Assembly (NCBI GenBank): GCA_038874435.1
Contig: JAVZCK010000001.1
Span: forward strand, 1-64,000
Reading direction: 5' to 3'
DNA length: 64,000 nt
Source of the DNA: Thermoplasmata archaeon
Lineage (GTDB): Archaea; Thermoplasmatota; Thermoplasmata; Lutacidiplasmatales; SKW197
The notes below the pieces were generated by a model that saw nothing but the letters and a program-made list of their open reading frames with translations, was not told the DNA's origin and ran no database searches. Shown in pieces: positions 16,384 to 24,623 of this stretch. The position numbers were made by a program, and so were the translations under genes. The stretch's first letter is position 1, and each line of letters starts with the position of its first letter.

Positions 16384-17313
16384 ATGCCAGTTCAGTTAAT
16401 AAGTGTGCCTGCAAGTGCCATAACAGACCTCGCGGATGAGATTAACCTTGAGATTGATGTGGAAGTAGCAAGGGAAATCATGTACAGATTTGGCTACCGT
16501 TGCGGAAAATCAGTGTTAGAGGGTATTGAACTTGTCACAACCTTCGACGAAGTGCCAAAAACTGTCTCTGAGCTGATGGAACAAACGGGCATTTGCAAAG
16601 TGAGCATCAAAAAAATATCAGGGAGTGTGCTTGAAATTAACTTTCTAGAATTGTATGCCGAAATTAATTTTACGCTTGGAGCAATTGCAGGCATCATCTC
16701 CGAAATTCAGAAGATTCCATTTGAATGCATCAAAGAGGATGGAAAATACTTTGCTAGAGAAATATCCCCCACTGCAGCAACATATTCTCCAACTCCATCA
16801 GTGACTCCGCAGATTCCTCCAGCTACTGATAAAATAGGGATTAGTGAGACAGGTATATTCTATCTCTATGAAGGAAACGATGTTTCCAAACTCTACAAGG
16901 GCTTGAGAAAGTTTATATCCGCAGGGTATCCCACGCTTTGTGTTACACGAGAGTTTCCAGAACATATCAAGAAAAATTTTGGAATTGACACAAGGTTTCT
17001 CTGGCTCACAGGTGCAGATAAGAAGGAGTATGACTATGCAGTTCAGCCCACAAATCTTGCAGGGATTTACAGTGATGTAAAGGACTTCATTATCAGCAAC
17101 AAGAACGCAGTGGTGTTTATTTCTGGGATTGAATACATAATCTCTAATACATCCTATTCTCAGGCCCTTAGATTCCTCCAAAGCCTGAGGGATAGAATTG
17201 CGCTTTCGCAGGCAATTGGTGTGCTCTACCTCGAGCCAGGTACACTTGAAACAAGGGATGTAAAGACCTTTGAGAGAGAACTGGTCGTCACTAAATGGTT
17301 TGATTTACTTTAG
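16384..17313 (+). CDS. V4R-like plus DUF835 two-domain protein
   Basis: A 309-residue soluble protein. Residues about 25-120 resemble a V4R-type small-ligand domain (YRFGYRCGKSVLEG early, FTLGAIAGIISEIQ late). A Pro/Thr-rich linker (about 125-145) follows. Residues about 155-309 match DUF835, with FLWLTGADK, VVFISGIEYIISN and the terminal LETRDVKTFERE. DUF835 is a common archaeal domain of unknown function. It sits in an operon with the Ras-like GTPase and just ahead of fhs. The same DUF835 core appears in the STAND protein at 51.6-54.8 kb. The V4R call is weaker than the DUF835 call. Confidence 0.75.
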   Translation: MPVQLISVPASAITDLADEINLEIDVEVAREIMYRFGYRCGKSVLEGIELVTTFDEVPKTVSELMEQTGICKVSIKKISGSVLEINFLELYAEINFTLGAIAGIISEIQKIPFECIKEDGKYFAREISPTAATYSPTPSVTPQIPPATDKIGISETGIFYLYEGNDVSKLYKGLRKFISAGYPTLCVTREFPEHIKKNFGIDTRFLWLTGADKKEYDYAVQPTNLAGIYSDVKDFIISNKNAVVFISGIEYIISNTSYSQALRFLQSLRDRIALSQAIGVLYLEPGTLETRDVKTFERELVVTKWFDLL

Positions 17314-17322
17314 GGTAGTATC

Positions 17323-18993
17323 ATGTCACTTTCTAATGTTGAAATTGCCCAGAATGCGGAACTTCTTCCAATATCAGAAATTGCTAAGATTGTAGGCATA
17401 GATGAGGAATTTCTGGAACCCTATGGAAAATACATCGGAAAAGTTAATCTCAAAATTTTTGAGAGTTTAAGGGCAGAACAAGATGGCAAACTGGTTCTAG
17501 TCACCACAATAAATCCAACGCCTGCAGGAGAGGGTAAAACCACTACCACGATTGGACTTGCCCAGGCACTTGCAAAACTAGGATACAAAGCAATGCTGGG
17601 AATTAGAGAGCCATCGCTTGGCCCAGTGTTTGGGGTTAAAGGTGGTGCTGCGGGTGCTGGCTATTCACAGGTGCTTCCGATGGAGGACATCAATCTGCAT
17701 TTCACAGGAGATATCCATGCAGTTGGAGCTGCCAACAATCTTCTTTGTGCTCTTGTTGACAATGCCCTTCATTATGGGAATCCAAACCGAATAGACCCTA
17801 GAAAAATCACGCTCCATAGAGTTTTGGACATGAATGACAGGGCATTGAGACATGTGGTAATAGGTCTCGGGGGGAAACTTGGTGGGATTCCTAGGGAAGA
17901 TTGCTTTGACATCACCGCAGCTAGCGAGGTAATGGCTGTGCTTTGCCTATCCAAGGACCTTGCAGACCTTAAAGAACGGCTGGGCAAAATTATTGTTGGC
18001 TATACGACTGAGGATAAGCCAGTTTTTGCTGCAGACCTGAAAGCAGTTGGTGCAATGGCACTACTTTTGAAGGATGCAATCAAGCCAAATCTTGTGCAAA
18101 CAATTGAGCATGTACCTGCGTTTGTTCATGGTGGTCCATTTGCAAATATTGCGACAGGTTCTAGCAGCATAATATCTACAATGTTAGGTCTCAAGCTGTC
18201 AGAGTATTTTATCACAGAGGCTGGTTTCGGTTCAGACCTTGGTGCGGAAAAATTTTTTGACATTGTTTGTAGAACAGGCGGTTTCGTACCCAGCGCCGTA
18301 GTTGTAGTAGTTACCGCTAAGGCCCTGAAATGGCATGGCGGTGTTGCTAAGAAAGATCTCAGCATCGAGAACATTGAAGCTATCAAAAAGGGTTTTGCAA
18401 ATCTTTCAAAGCACCTGGAAAACATTCAGATGTTCGGTGTGCCTGCGGTAGTAGCCATAAACAAGTTCCAGGGCGATAACTCAAAAGAGTTGGAGACAAT
18501 CTTACGGCTCTGTGAGAATGCTGGGATTCCTGCGGCAGTGTCGGATGTAGCCGACCGCGGTGGAGCCGGAGGCATTGAGCTTGCCCAGAAAGTGGTTGAT
18601 GTGATAAAAAAGGGAAACAGATTCAGGTTTCTTTATTCCTTAGACCTAACAATTAAAGAAAAAATTGAGGCGATTGCAACACGAATTTATGGAGCGAAAA
18701 CAGTGGCCTATACTGTTGAGGCAGAGGAGGCAATTAGAAAAGCAGAGGAAAATGGGTTTGGCAAGCTTGCCGTTTGTATGGCCAAGACACAATATTCTTT
18801 AAGTGATGACCCTACCCTTTTGGGAAGACCAAAGAATTTCAAGATAACAGTGAGAGACCTTCGAATTTCCGCTGGTGGTGGTTTTGTTGTGCCTCTAACT
18901 GGAGAAATTTCATTGATGCCCGGGTTGCCAAAAAAACCGGCGGCATTTGAAATGGATATTGAGGAGAGCGGAAAAATAAAAGGATTGTTTTAA
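17323..18993 (+). CDS. fhs: Formate-tetrahydrofolate ligase
   Basis: This 556-residue enzyme (typical family length) makes 10-formyl-tetrahydrofolate from formate, THF and ATP. The ATP loop TPAGEGKTTTTIGLAQ is near residues 66-81 and the family segment REPSLGPVFGVKGGAAG near 98. It starts 9 bases after the DUF835 gene and may be co-transcribed. Fhs is patchily distributed in archaea and implies use of a folate-type rather than only a methanopterin-type C1 carrier. This fits with glycine decarboxylase at 28.8-31.5 kb. No folD or gcvT is in the window. Confidence 0.97.
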   Translation: MSLSNVEIAQNAELLPISEIAKIVGIDEEFLEPYGKYIGKVNLKIFESLRAEQDGKLVLVTTINPTPAGEGKTTTTIGLAQALAKLGYKAMLGIREPSLGPVFGVKGGAAGAGYSQVLPMEDINLHFTGDIHAVGAANNLLCALVDNALHYGNPNRIDPRKITLHRVLDMNDRALRHVVIGLGGKLGGIPREDCFDITAASEVMAVLCLSKDLADLKERLGKIIVGYTTEDKPVFAADLKAVGAMALLLKDAIKPNLVQTIEHVPAFVHGGPFANIATGSSSIISTMLGLKLSEYFITEAGFGSDLGAEKFFDIVCRTGGFVPSAVVVVVTAKALKWHGGVAKKDLSIENIEAIKKGFANLSKHLENIQMFGVPAVVAINKFQGDNSKELETILRLCENAGIPAAVSDVADRGGAGGIELAQKVVDVIKKGNRFRFLYSLDLTIKEKIEAIATRIYGAKTVAYTVEAEEAIRKAEENGFGKLAVCMAKTQYSLSDDPTLLGRPKNFKITVRDLRISAGGGFVVPLTGEISLMPGLPKKPAAFEMDIEESGKIKGLF

Positions 18994-19017
18994 GTGGTAA
19001 TGTGCCTTTTTGTGCCT

Positions 19018-19364
19018 GGTGTTGGTAGTAAGCCCCATTCTGTTCTGATGGCATTCGACTATGCGCCCCACTTTGCGGTCCTCAGCCAATCATTCCGCAC
19101 ATTTGGGCTTGCTCCGGCCGGGAAGGTAGTTTCACCAAATCCAGTCCTTTTTCTCACCTGCAGAGGTTCACAGATTTTCCACAGCAGAGCGTGGAAATGG
19201 ACTGGCTGTGTCTTTTCTGCACCTTTACCATGCCTCTCGGCATAGATGCTTGCGCATCTCGGCCTAGCTGAAGGAGTGGGGACTTTCCTCAGCGGAAGCA
19301 TTTTCTTCGGCATGCAAAGAAAAGCCTTCATGGAAAAGAAACCCGTAAGGGGTTCCCACCAATC
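19018..19364 (-). ncRNA. rnpB: RNase P RNA
   Basis: On the minus strand the universal RNase P core is readable: conserved region I GAGGAAAGTCCCCAC at 19276-19290, GGAGCAAGCCCAAAT at 19101-19115, and region V ACAGAATGGGGCTTA at 19029-19043. UUGGUGG near 19356-19362 can pair with CUACCAA at 19022-19028 as helix P1, giving ends near 19364 and 19018 and a length of about 345 nt, usual for archaeal type A RNA. A TATA-like GCATATAC near 19383 fits a start about 19360. The RNA cleaves 5' leaders from pre-tRNAs. A long open frame on the plus strand across it is not coding. Confidence 0.93.
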
Positions 19365-19523
19365 CAGCTTCTTCTTTGTATATGCCAATCGAAAGCTTCC
19401 ACCGTCAGCCATCCGCCAACTCCAGGCACAATATATAAATCAGCATGGGGTAATATATAGGTTATGTTTCATACGCAGAAGCGAGGGGATACAACATACA
19501 ACTTCTCGAATGCAAATAAGAAA

Positions 19524-19532
19524 TTTTATATA
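19524..19532 (+). promoter_or_regulatory. TATA-like promoter of the PRC-barrel coiled-coil gene
   Basis: TTTTATATA predicts a transcript start near 19554, so the mRNA starts at or next to the ATG at 19552 or 19561. This sets the gene start and rules out the long open extension through rnpB. Two more TATA-like stretches (near 19432 and 19452) lie upstream. Confidence 0.55.
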
Positions 19533-19551
19533 CACCAAGTCAGATTATAGC

Positions 19552-20775
19552 ATGATCATTATGGTGGCACAATCAATATTTGAGAGGATGAAGGAATCTA
19601 TATGGCCGGGAAAGAGAAAGGTCGTAGGATTACCAGTTTATTTGGAGGAAAATGGCGAAGTTCTAGGCATGGTTTCAGATATTGTTGAATCCAAAGATGG
19701 GAAAATTTTGAGCTATGTTTTAGAGAATGAAGTGAGTACATTCCAGATCCCTGTTGACAATGTCCTTGTGACAAGGCGTGGACTGATTTTCATTCCTTCA
19801 TGGTATGCAGATGCAGATAAATTTATCAAAACCTTGGAAATTCAGGAAGCCCTGATGCCAGAAGTTTTTGTTTTGCTTGCTGAGGAGAATGTGCCAAGAG
19901 AGCAAATCAAAGCGATTTTGGATAAAGCGTCACCTGAAGCAAAGCGTCTTATTCAGGAGGGGCTGCAACTCCTCGATGCAACGAACAAGAAGTTGGCAGG
20001 CTTCAAAAAAGAGAGTGCAAAAATTTACAGCATGATTTCTGAGATGACAGAGAAGCGAGTTCTAGGTGTCATTGACCGTAGGGAGTTTGCGAGTAATATT
20101 CTTGAATTGAAGAGAAAGGCTCAGATACTTGACGCCAGCATGAAAAAGGCAAACGAGATTCTCTCCCGTTTAGAGTCCTCTGCCCTGTTGCGCGCAGCAA
20201 GAGTGCAGGAAACTGCTGAGAAGAAAATAGAAAAGCCCGGAACTGAAAATCTGCCCCTAGGCGCACCACAAATATCCCCAGAGCAGAGAGCAAAAATTAA
20301 GAAGTTCAGGGTGCTGAAAGTGGAAAAAGAACTGAAGGAGATGGAGGAAAAGCTAAAGGCATCTGAGGAAGAGATTGCAAGGAGGGTAAATGCAGAGGTT
20401 GAAAAGAAACTGGCAGAAAGGGAGAATCTGCTTAGAAGCGATTTTGTCAGGGTTCTCGATGTAATTGAAAAAAATGTTTCTGGGCTTGCTGCTGAAAAAC
20501 TCGCAAAATCCCAGAAAGATGCTGTTGATAAGATAATGGCAGAAATAAAGAGGGCTAAAGACACTATTCTGTCCGAGCAGAAACCTAAACCGAAGGAAGG
20601 CAGGGAGGAAAAGGAAGCAATTGTGGACCATGGACGACGAACATGTGCCCTCTGCGGCGCTGTGTTTGAGAGTTCACTTGATTCCTGTCCCATGTGCGGT
20701 TTGAAGTATGAAGAGAAGCCAGCTACAAAAGAAGAACCAAAAAAGGCAGTTAAGAAAAAGGTAGAGAAGAAATGA
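19552..20775 (+). CDS. PRC-barrel, coiled-coil and zinc-ribbon protein (CdvA-like layout)
   Basis: About 407 residues. An N-terminal PRC-barrel (about 20-85, VVGLPVYLEENGEVLGMVSD through GLIFIPSW) is followed by a long charged helical region with coiled-coil character (about 95-355). A treble-Cys/zinc-ribbon-type motif CALCGAVFESSLDSCPMCG (about 365-383) comes next, then a Lys-rich tail. PRC-barrel plus coiled coil is the layout of CdvA, the ESCRT-type division protein of TACK archaea, but no CdvA-specific motif can be claimed. The start is at 19552 or 19561 by promoter position. The last bases overlap a 36-codon membrane microprotein. FtsZ is encoded 1.4 kb further on. Confidence 0.75.
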   Translation: MIIMVAQSIFERMKESIWPGKRKVVGLPVYLEENGEVLGMVSDIVESKDGKILSYVLENEVSTFQIPVDNVLVTRRGLIFIPSWYADADKFIKTLEIQEALMPEVFVLLAEENVPREQIKAILDKASPEAKRLIQEGLQLLDATNKKLAGFKKESAKIYSMISEMTEKRVLGVIDRREFASNILELKRKAQILDASMKKANEILSRLESSALLRAARVQETAEKKIEKPGTENLPLGAPQISPEQRAKIKKFRVLKVEKELKEMEEKLKASEEEIARRVNAEVEKKLAERENLLRSDFVRVLDVIEKNVSGLAAEKLAKSQKDAVDKIMAEIKRAKDTILSEQKPKPKEGREEKEAIVDHGRRTCALCGAVFESSLDSCPMCGLKYEEKPATKEEPKKAVKKKVEKK

Positions 20776-20882
20776 AGGAAAGAGTTTTACGTTTTATTAA
20801 GAGAGGTGGCCTTGTCAAAGTTGGCACATTGCTCATCTTCATTGGAGTAGTAATGCTTGTGGCCTACTTCCTTCTCGTTTAA
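20772..20882 (+). CDS. 36-residue single-pass membrane microprotein
   Basis: The frame is MKERVLRFIKRGGLVKVGTL, then LIFIGVVMLVAYFLLV and TAA. It has a basic N-terminus and one hydrophobic helix of about 18 residues reaching the C-terminus. Its ATG overlaps the TGA of the PRC-barrel gene (ATGA), which suggests translational coupling. It ends 4 bases into the convergent SCP2 gene. Basic-inside topology would put the N-terminus in the cytoplasm. The family is unknown; it may be a membrane anchor or regulator for the upstream coiled-coil protein. Confidence 0.6.
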   Translation: MKERVLRFIKRGGLVKVGTLLIFIGVVMLVAYFLLV

Positions 20883-21217
20883 TCGCCAAGCAGTTTTCTT
20901 AATCTAACCTTGTCCTCCAAAGTCCCAATTATTTTCAGTTTGCCAGTAACCATTGCCTTCCAGGGCCCAATTTCCCTGTTCCAGAGTTGCTGAATAGTGG
21001 CTTCGCTTGAGATTATTCTCATGTCTGGATTATCAAATCTTTCTTTAGAAAGTGGTGTTAACTTACAGTCCCTAAGCAATGTGGTATAAACCCTACCATC
21101 GTCTAGTTCAATCTGGATTTTGCGTTCAATTCCTTCAAGTTCTTCCTGGATACCTGCATCCTTGCTCGCCTTCTCGTTGAATTTTTGAATTATCTGGTTG
21201 AAAATCTCCTCAATCAT
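20879..21217 (-). CDS. SCP2 sterol-binding domain protein
   Basis: A 112-residue single-domain protein. Its central IERKIQIELDDGRVYTTLLR and the later RIISSEATIQQLWNREIGPW and AMVTGKLKIIG segments match the SCP2 lipid-binding fold. In archaea such stand-alone domains probably bind hydrophobic ligands; the ligand is unknown. The start overlaps the end of rnhB by 4 bases, so it is the last gene of an ftsZ-side operon (Pop5-RNase HII-SCP2). Confidence 0.85.
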   Translation of the reverse strand: MIEEIFNQIIQKFNEKASKDAGIQEELEGIERKIQIELDDGRVYTTLLRDCKLTPLSKERFDNPDMRIISSEATIQQLWNREIGPWKAMVTGKLKIIGTLEDKVRLRKLLGD

Positions 21218-21861
21218 TTAAATTCCTCCAGCTTTTTAGTTGAAATCTCATCTTTTACTTTTGAAACCGTGCTCCAGTGCTTTCTCACAAATTTGGGCAA
21301 AGGTCTGTGCTCTGCAATGATATTTTGAAGATATTTAACGGTTCTAGGGTCACTTGGATACCCACTTCCAAAGTCAATGCCGATTTCCTTTTTGATTTTG
21401 TCCACTGCCGCATCCCTCCTCACCTTCGCGATTATTGAGGCCGCAGAAACTACAGGATACTTCTCATCTGCCTTATGCTCTGCCACAATTTTGCATTTCC
21501 ATGTGCATCGCTCATCAATCATTTGTCTGAAATGCTCTTCATTTGCATCTGCAGCGTCTACATAGACCACATCAGGGGTCAATTTGTCAATCAGCTTGGC
21601 GAATATTCCTGCCTCAATGTAATTCAGATTGAGAATGTCCATCAGATCATCAATCTCTTTTGGTTCTAGCACAATGGTTTCTACAATGGCAACTTTCTCA
21701 ATTAATCCCGCAAGTTCGTCTCTTTTTTTCCTCTGGAGTTTTTTTGAATCTCTCACACCCAATTTCTTTAGCTCTGCATCATCGTGCACACAAACCGCCG
21801 CCACAACCAACGGACCAATTACTGGCCCACGGCCAGCCTCATCAATTCCGCAAATCTGCAT
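21214..21861 (-). CDS. rnhB: Ribonuclease HII
   Basis: A 215-residue enzyme that cuts RNA in RNA-DNA hybrids, including Okazaki primers and misincorporated ribonucleotides. The N-terminal MQICGIDEAGRGPVIGPLVV holds the catalytic Asp-Glu pair. Further acidic residues are in VRDSKKL and VYVDAADA. ATG 21861 is chosen because the family begins just before DEAGRG; an upstream ATG would add 19 atypical residues. It overlaps the Pop5 gene by 20 bases. Confidence 0.96.
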   Translation of the reverse strand: MQICGIDEAGRGPVIGPLVVAAVCVHDDAELKKLGVRDSKKLQRKKRDELAGLIEKVAIVETIVLEPKEIDDLMDILNLNYIEAGIFAKLIDKLTPDVVYVDAADANEEHFRQMIDERCTWKCKIVAEHKADEKYPVVSAASIIAKVRRDAAVDKIKKEIGIDFGSGYPSDPRTVKYLQNIIAEHRPLPKFVRKHWSTVSKVKDEISTKKLEEFK

Positions 21862-22159
21862 TTCCCCACTTCTTCGCAATAATTTCTCTGGCTTTTTTAA
21901 TCGTGCCAGCTGTGGCAATCGTTTCTATGCTCAGATTCTGATATTTTACATTCAGAGCGTTAATTACTCCATTCATCTCAAAATGAAGCACCCTTATTAT
22001 GCCTAAACCGTTCTTAATCTGGATCAGTTGGACACTTTTGAAATCTTTACGAATCTGATTGATAAGTTTCTCTACATCCTTCCTGGGGTTCCCAGTACCT
22101 CCTATGCTCAGCCTGAAAACCACATATCTCCTCCTGCCCACTTTGTCCTTTACAGTCAT
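21842..22159 (-). CDS. rnp2: RNase P protein component 2 (Pop5)
   Basis: A 105-residue protein with the Pop5/Rpp14 pattern: an N-terminal RRRYVVFRLSIGG, central GLGIIRVLHFEMNGVINAL and C-terminal TIATAGTIKKAREII. Pop5 pairs with Rpp30 and activates the RNase P RNA catalytic core. The RNA itself is encoded 2.5 kb away at 19.0-19.4 kb on the same strand. The start lies 28 bases after the ftsZ stop, suggesting one operon. Confidence 0.93.
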   Translation of the reverse strand: MTVKDKVGRRRYVVFRLSIGGTGNPRKDVEKLINQIRKDFKSVQLIQIKNGLGIIRVLHFEMNGVINALNVKYQNLSIETIATAGTIKKAREIIAKKWGNADLRN

Positions 22160-22187
22160 GAAAAATTAAAAAGAATGGTAAAAATTT

Positions 22188-23318
22188 TTACCTTATCAGA
22201 TCAATCGTATCGTCACTTTCTCCGACTGCATATCCGCCTTTGTCCTTGCCCAACAGTGACGGTGATTTTGCACCTGTGATGATGAGCAGGACTTGGATCT
22301 TATCTCCGAGTGTGGGATCAATTGATGCGCCCCAGATTATTCTTGCCCTCTTGCTAACCTTCGAATTGACAAGCTCAGAGGCCTTCTGTGCCTCGCTTAC
22401 ACTCATTGAACTGCCACCAGTTATTCGCACAAGTGCTCCCTGTGCCTGACTCAGGTCAATGTTCCCTAGCAGAGGAGATGTGAGTGCCATTTCCACAGCT
22501 TCCGTAACTCTGTCAGTGGTCTTTTCTGACTCACCGAGACCAATGAGGGCAACACCACCATCTTTCATCACAGTGAGCAGGTCTGCATAGTCAAGATTTA
22601 CAAGTCCTGGCTTAGTCAGAATCTCTGTGATGCCCTTGATTGCAGTCATCAGAATTTCATCAGCAACTTTGAATGCAGCATCTAATGGTAACCTCGGAAC
22701 AAGTTCCAGTAACTTGTCGTTCGAAATCACAATCGTGGTGTCGCATACTCTTCTCAATCTCTCGAGCCCGTCTTTTGCCTGCTCCATCCTAACTGTGCCT
22801 TCAGAAGAGAAGGGTAATGTGACTACACCGAGCACCAGTGCACCCATCTCCTTTGCGAGCTTCGCTACAAAATGGGCTGAGCCAGTACCGGTGCCTCCAC
22901 CCATGCCTGCTGTGACAAATACAATGTTGGCTCCTGCAAGAAACTGCTTAATCTCGTTTTCACTCTCTCTAGCTGCTTCCTCACCGATCTCTGGTCTTGC
23001 TCCTGCACCTAGTCCTCGAGTTGTTCTCTGCCCGATCAAAATCTTTCTAGGTGATTTTATGGCTAGGAGATGCTTTGCATCGGTGTTAATCGCACACATC
23101 TCCGCACCAGAGATTCCTTCTTCCACACACCTATTTATCGTGTTGCAGCCACCGCCACCACAGCCAACAATCTTTATGCTCACTTTCAGACTTTCTGCAA
23201 GTTGACGAATTACCTCATCATCTGGAGTTGTCACCGGCGCATTCTGCTGCTGTGTCTCTGCTTTTTTTGCTTCCTCATGCCTGGATAAGGCTTCACTTAT
23301 TATTGATTTCATATCCAT
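22188..23318 (-). CDS. ftsZ: Cell division GTPase FtsZ
   Basis: A 376-residue tubulin-fold GTPase that polymerises into the division ring. The nucleotide loop GMGGGTGTGSAH (about residue 140) and the N-terminal VGCGGGGCNTINRC are both intact, and the T7-loop region (VNLDYADLLTVM) is present. The N-terminus (MDMKSIISEALSRHEEAKKA) is an extension typical of archaeal FtsZ. ATG 23318 is chosen because GGAGGA sits just upstream; the longer open frame to 23378 would have no ribosome site. A TATA-like ATTTAAATA near 23398 fits a short leader. Confidence 0.97.
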   Translation of the reverse strand: MDMKSIISEALSRHEEAKKAETQQQNAPVTTPDDEVIRQLAESLKVSIKIVGCGGGGCNTINRCVEEGISGAEMCAINTDAKHLLAIKSPRKILIGQRTTRGLGAGARPEIGEEAARESENEIKQFLAGANIVFVTAGMGGGTGTGSAHFVAKLAKEMGALVLGVVTLPFSSEGTVRMEQAKDGLERLRRVCDTTIVISNDKLLELVPRLPLDAAFKVADEILMTAIKGITEILTKPGLVNLDYADLLTVMKDGGVALIGLGESEKTTDRVTEAVEMALTSPLLGNIDLSQAQGALVRITGGSSMSVSEAQKASELVNSKVSKRARIIWGASIDPTLGDKIQVLLIITGAKSPSLLGKDKGGYAVGESDDTIDLIR

Positions 23319-23551
23319 TTCCTCCTGGAGTCCTGCACTCTTTCCACTAGGGAGAGAATGCACCCCATCCAACAACACATTATGGAAGTGGAGTATTTAA
23401 ATCTTTTGTGAGATTGCGAAGACCCTTACCCTTGCGGAAGATTTTGTACTCTCAGTGCTCAAAGATTTACAATGATATGTCTTTACGATCTCCTCTAGGA
23501 GGTGCACCGCTTTCAAAAGTTTTAATTAATCAGTTGTTATAACGGGTAAGC

Positions 23552-24619
23552 ATGCGAAAACAGATTACAGATACACTGGCAGATTTAATACGCTTCAAGT
23601 CCTATCTAGAGGAAGAGAAAGCAGATATAATAAGATATGTTGTTGATTACCTCTCCCCGCTGAATTTGAAGGTTACTGAGTATGGTGATGACAGCTCTCC
23701 TGCAATCCTCGTAGAATATGGGGAGGGTGGTGTGGTTTTCGCAGGGCATTTAGATACTTGCCCAATCGGTGAATTCTGGACCTATACTCAAGCTCAGACC
23801 GTAGATGGCAAAATGTATGGACGCGGTGCAGCAGATATGAAGGGGTCGGTTACTGCTATGCTTAATGCAGTTAGTGAATTGGTGAAACGAGAGATTCCTT
23901 TTGCAATCGCGCTTACTACAGATGAGGAGACCACCATGCGAGGAGCATCCTCCTTGTGTAGGGCAAGAGCAATCAGGAATGCACCTGTAATTGTGATAGG
24001 TGAGCCCACAAATCTAAATGTGGGTTACGCTGAGAAAGGTTTAATGTTTCTCCAGATAGAGACGATAGGAAAGGCAGCTCATGGTGCAATGCCTCATCTT
24101 GGGGAAAATGCAATTTTGAAGATGATGAAGGTGCTGAGAACGCTCGAAACATTCAAAGACACTATTCAGCACCCTCAGCTAGGTGGTGTGACAATCAACA
24201 TAGGCACAATATCTGGAGGGGAGAAAGTTAATGTGGTTGCAGACAAATGCACTGCAATGATTGATGTTCGGTTCCCGCCACCCCATACGGTTAAGAGCAT
24301 TTATGAAGCCCTCAGCAAACACATGCACACTGCAAAGAAACAGTTCGTGCTAAACAAGATGTTCGAGTTGCCAGCAATAGAAATTGACCCAAAGTCAGAA
24401 GTAATTACAAGTGCTCTTGAAATTGCTAAGACGGAGCTCGTGGGTCTGAAATACACTTCAGAACTTGTTAAGTACTATGAAGTAAACAGAAATGTTGTTC
24501 TATTTGGTTGCGGCGATGAGGAAGTTTCCCATCATGTAAATGAATATGTGAAGCTAGAGGATGTGCTGAAAGCATCGGAAGTGTATAAGAAAATAGCCAG
24601 TAAGTTTGCACCGAAGTGA
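23552..24619 (+). CDS. M20-family metallopeptidase/deacylase
   Basis: A 355-residue zinc enzyme with AGHLDTCP (His66, Asp68), GRGAADMKG (Asp95) and TDEET (Glu125, Glu126), the metal and catalytic residues of M20. Relatives include ArgE, DapE and the LysK/ArgE-type lysine/ornithine deacylases. The substrate cannot be fixed; an amino-acid biosynthesis deacylase or a carboxypeptidase is likely. It lies 4 bases before coaBC. The 173-base gap before it contains no clear gene. Confidence 0.9.
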   Translation: MRKQITDTLADLIRFKSYLEEEKADIIRYVVDYLSPLNLKVTEYGDDSSPAILVEYGEGGVVFAGHLDTCPIGEFWTYTQAQTVDGKMYGRGAADMKGSVTAMLNAVSELVKREIPFAIALTTDEETTMRGASSLCRARAIRNAPVIVIGEPTNLNVGYAEKGLMFLQIETIGKAAHGAMPHLGENAILKMMKVLRTLETFKDTIQHPQLGGVTINIGTISGGEKVNVVADKCTAMIDVRFPPPHTVKSIYEALSKHMHTAKKQFVLNKMFELPAIEIDPKSEVITSALEIAKTELVGLKYTSELVKYYEVNRNVVLFGCGDEEVSHHVNEYVKLEDVLKASEVYKKIASKFAPK

Positions 24620-24623
24620 AGAA

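Noticed and set aside
19246-19551. Open frame extending the PRC-barrel protein upstream
   Set aside because: It runs through the RNase P RNA on the opposite strand and lies before the TATA box at 19524.
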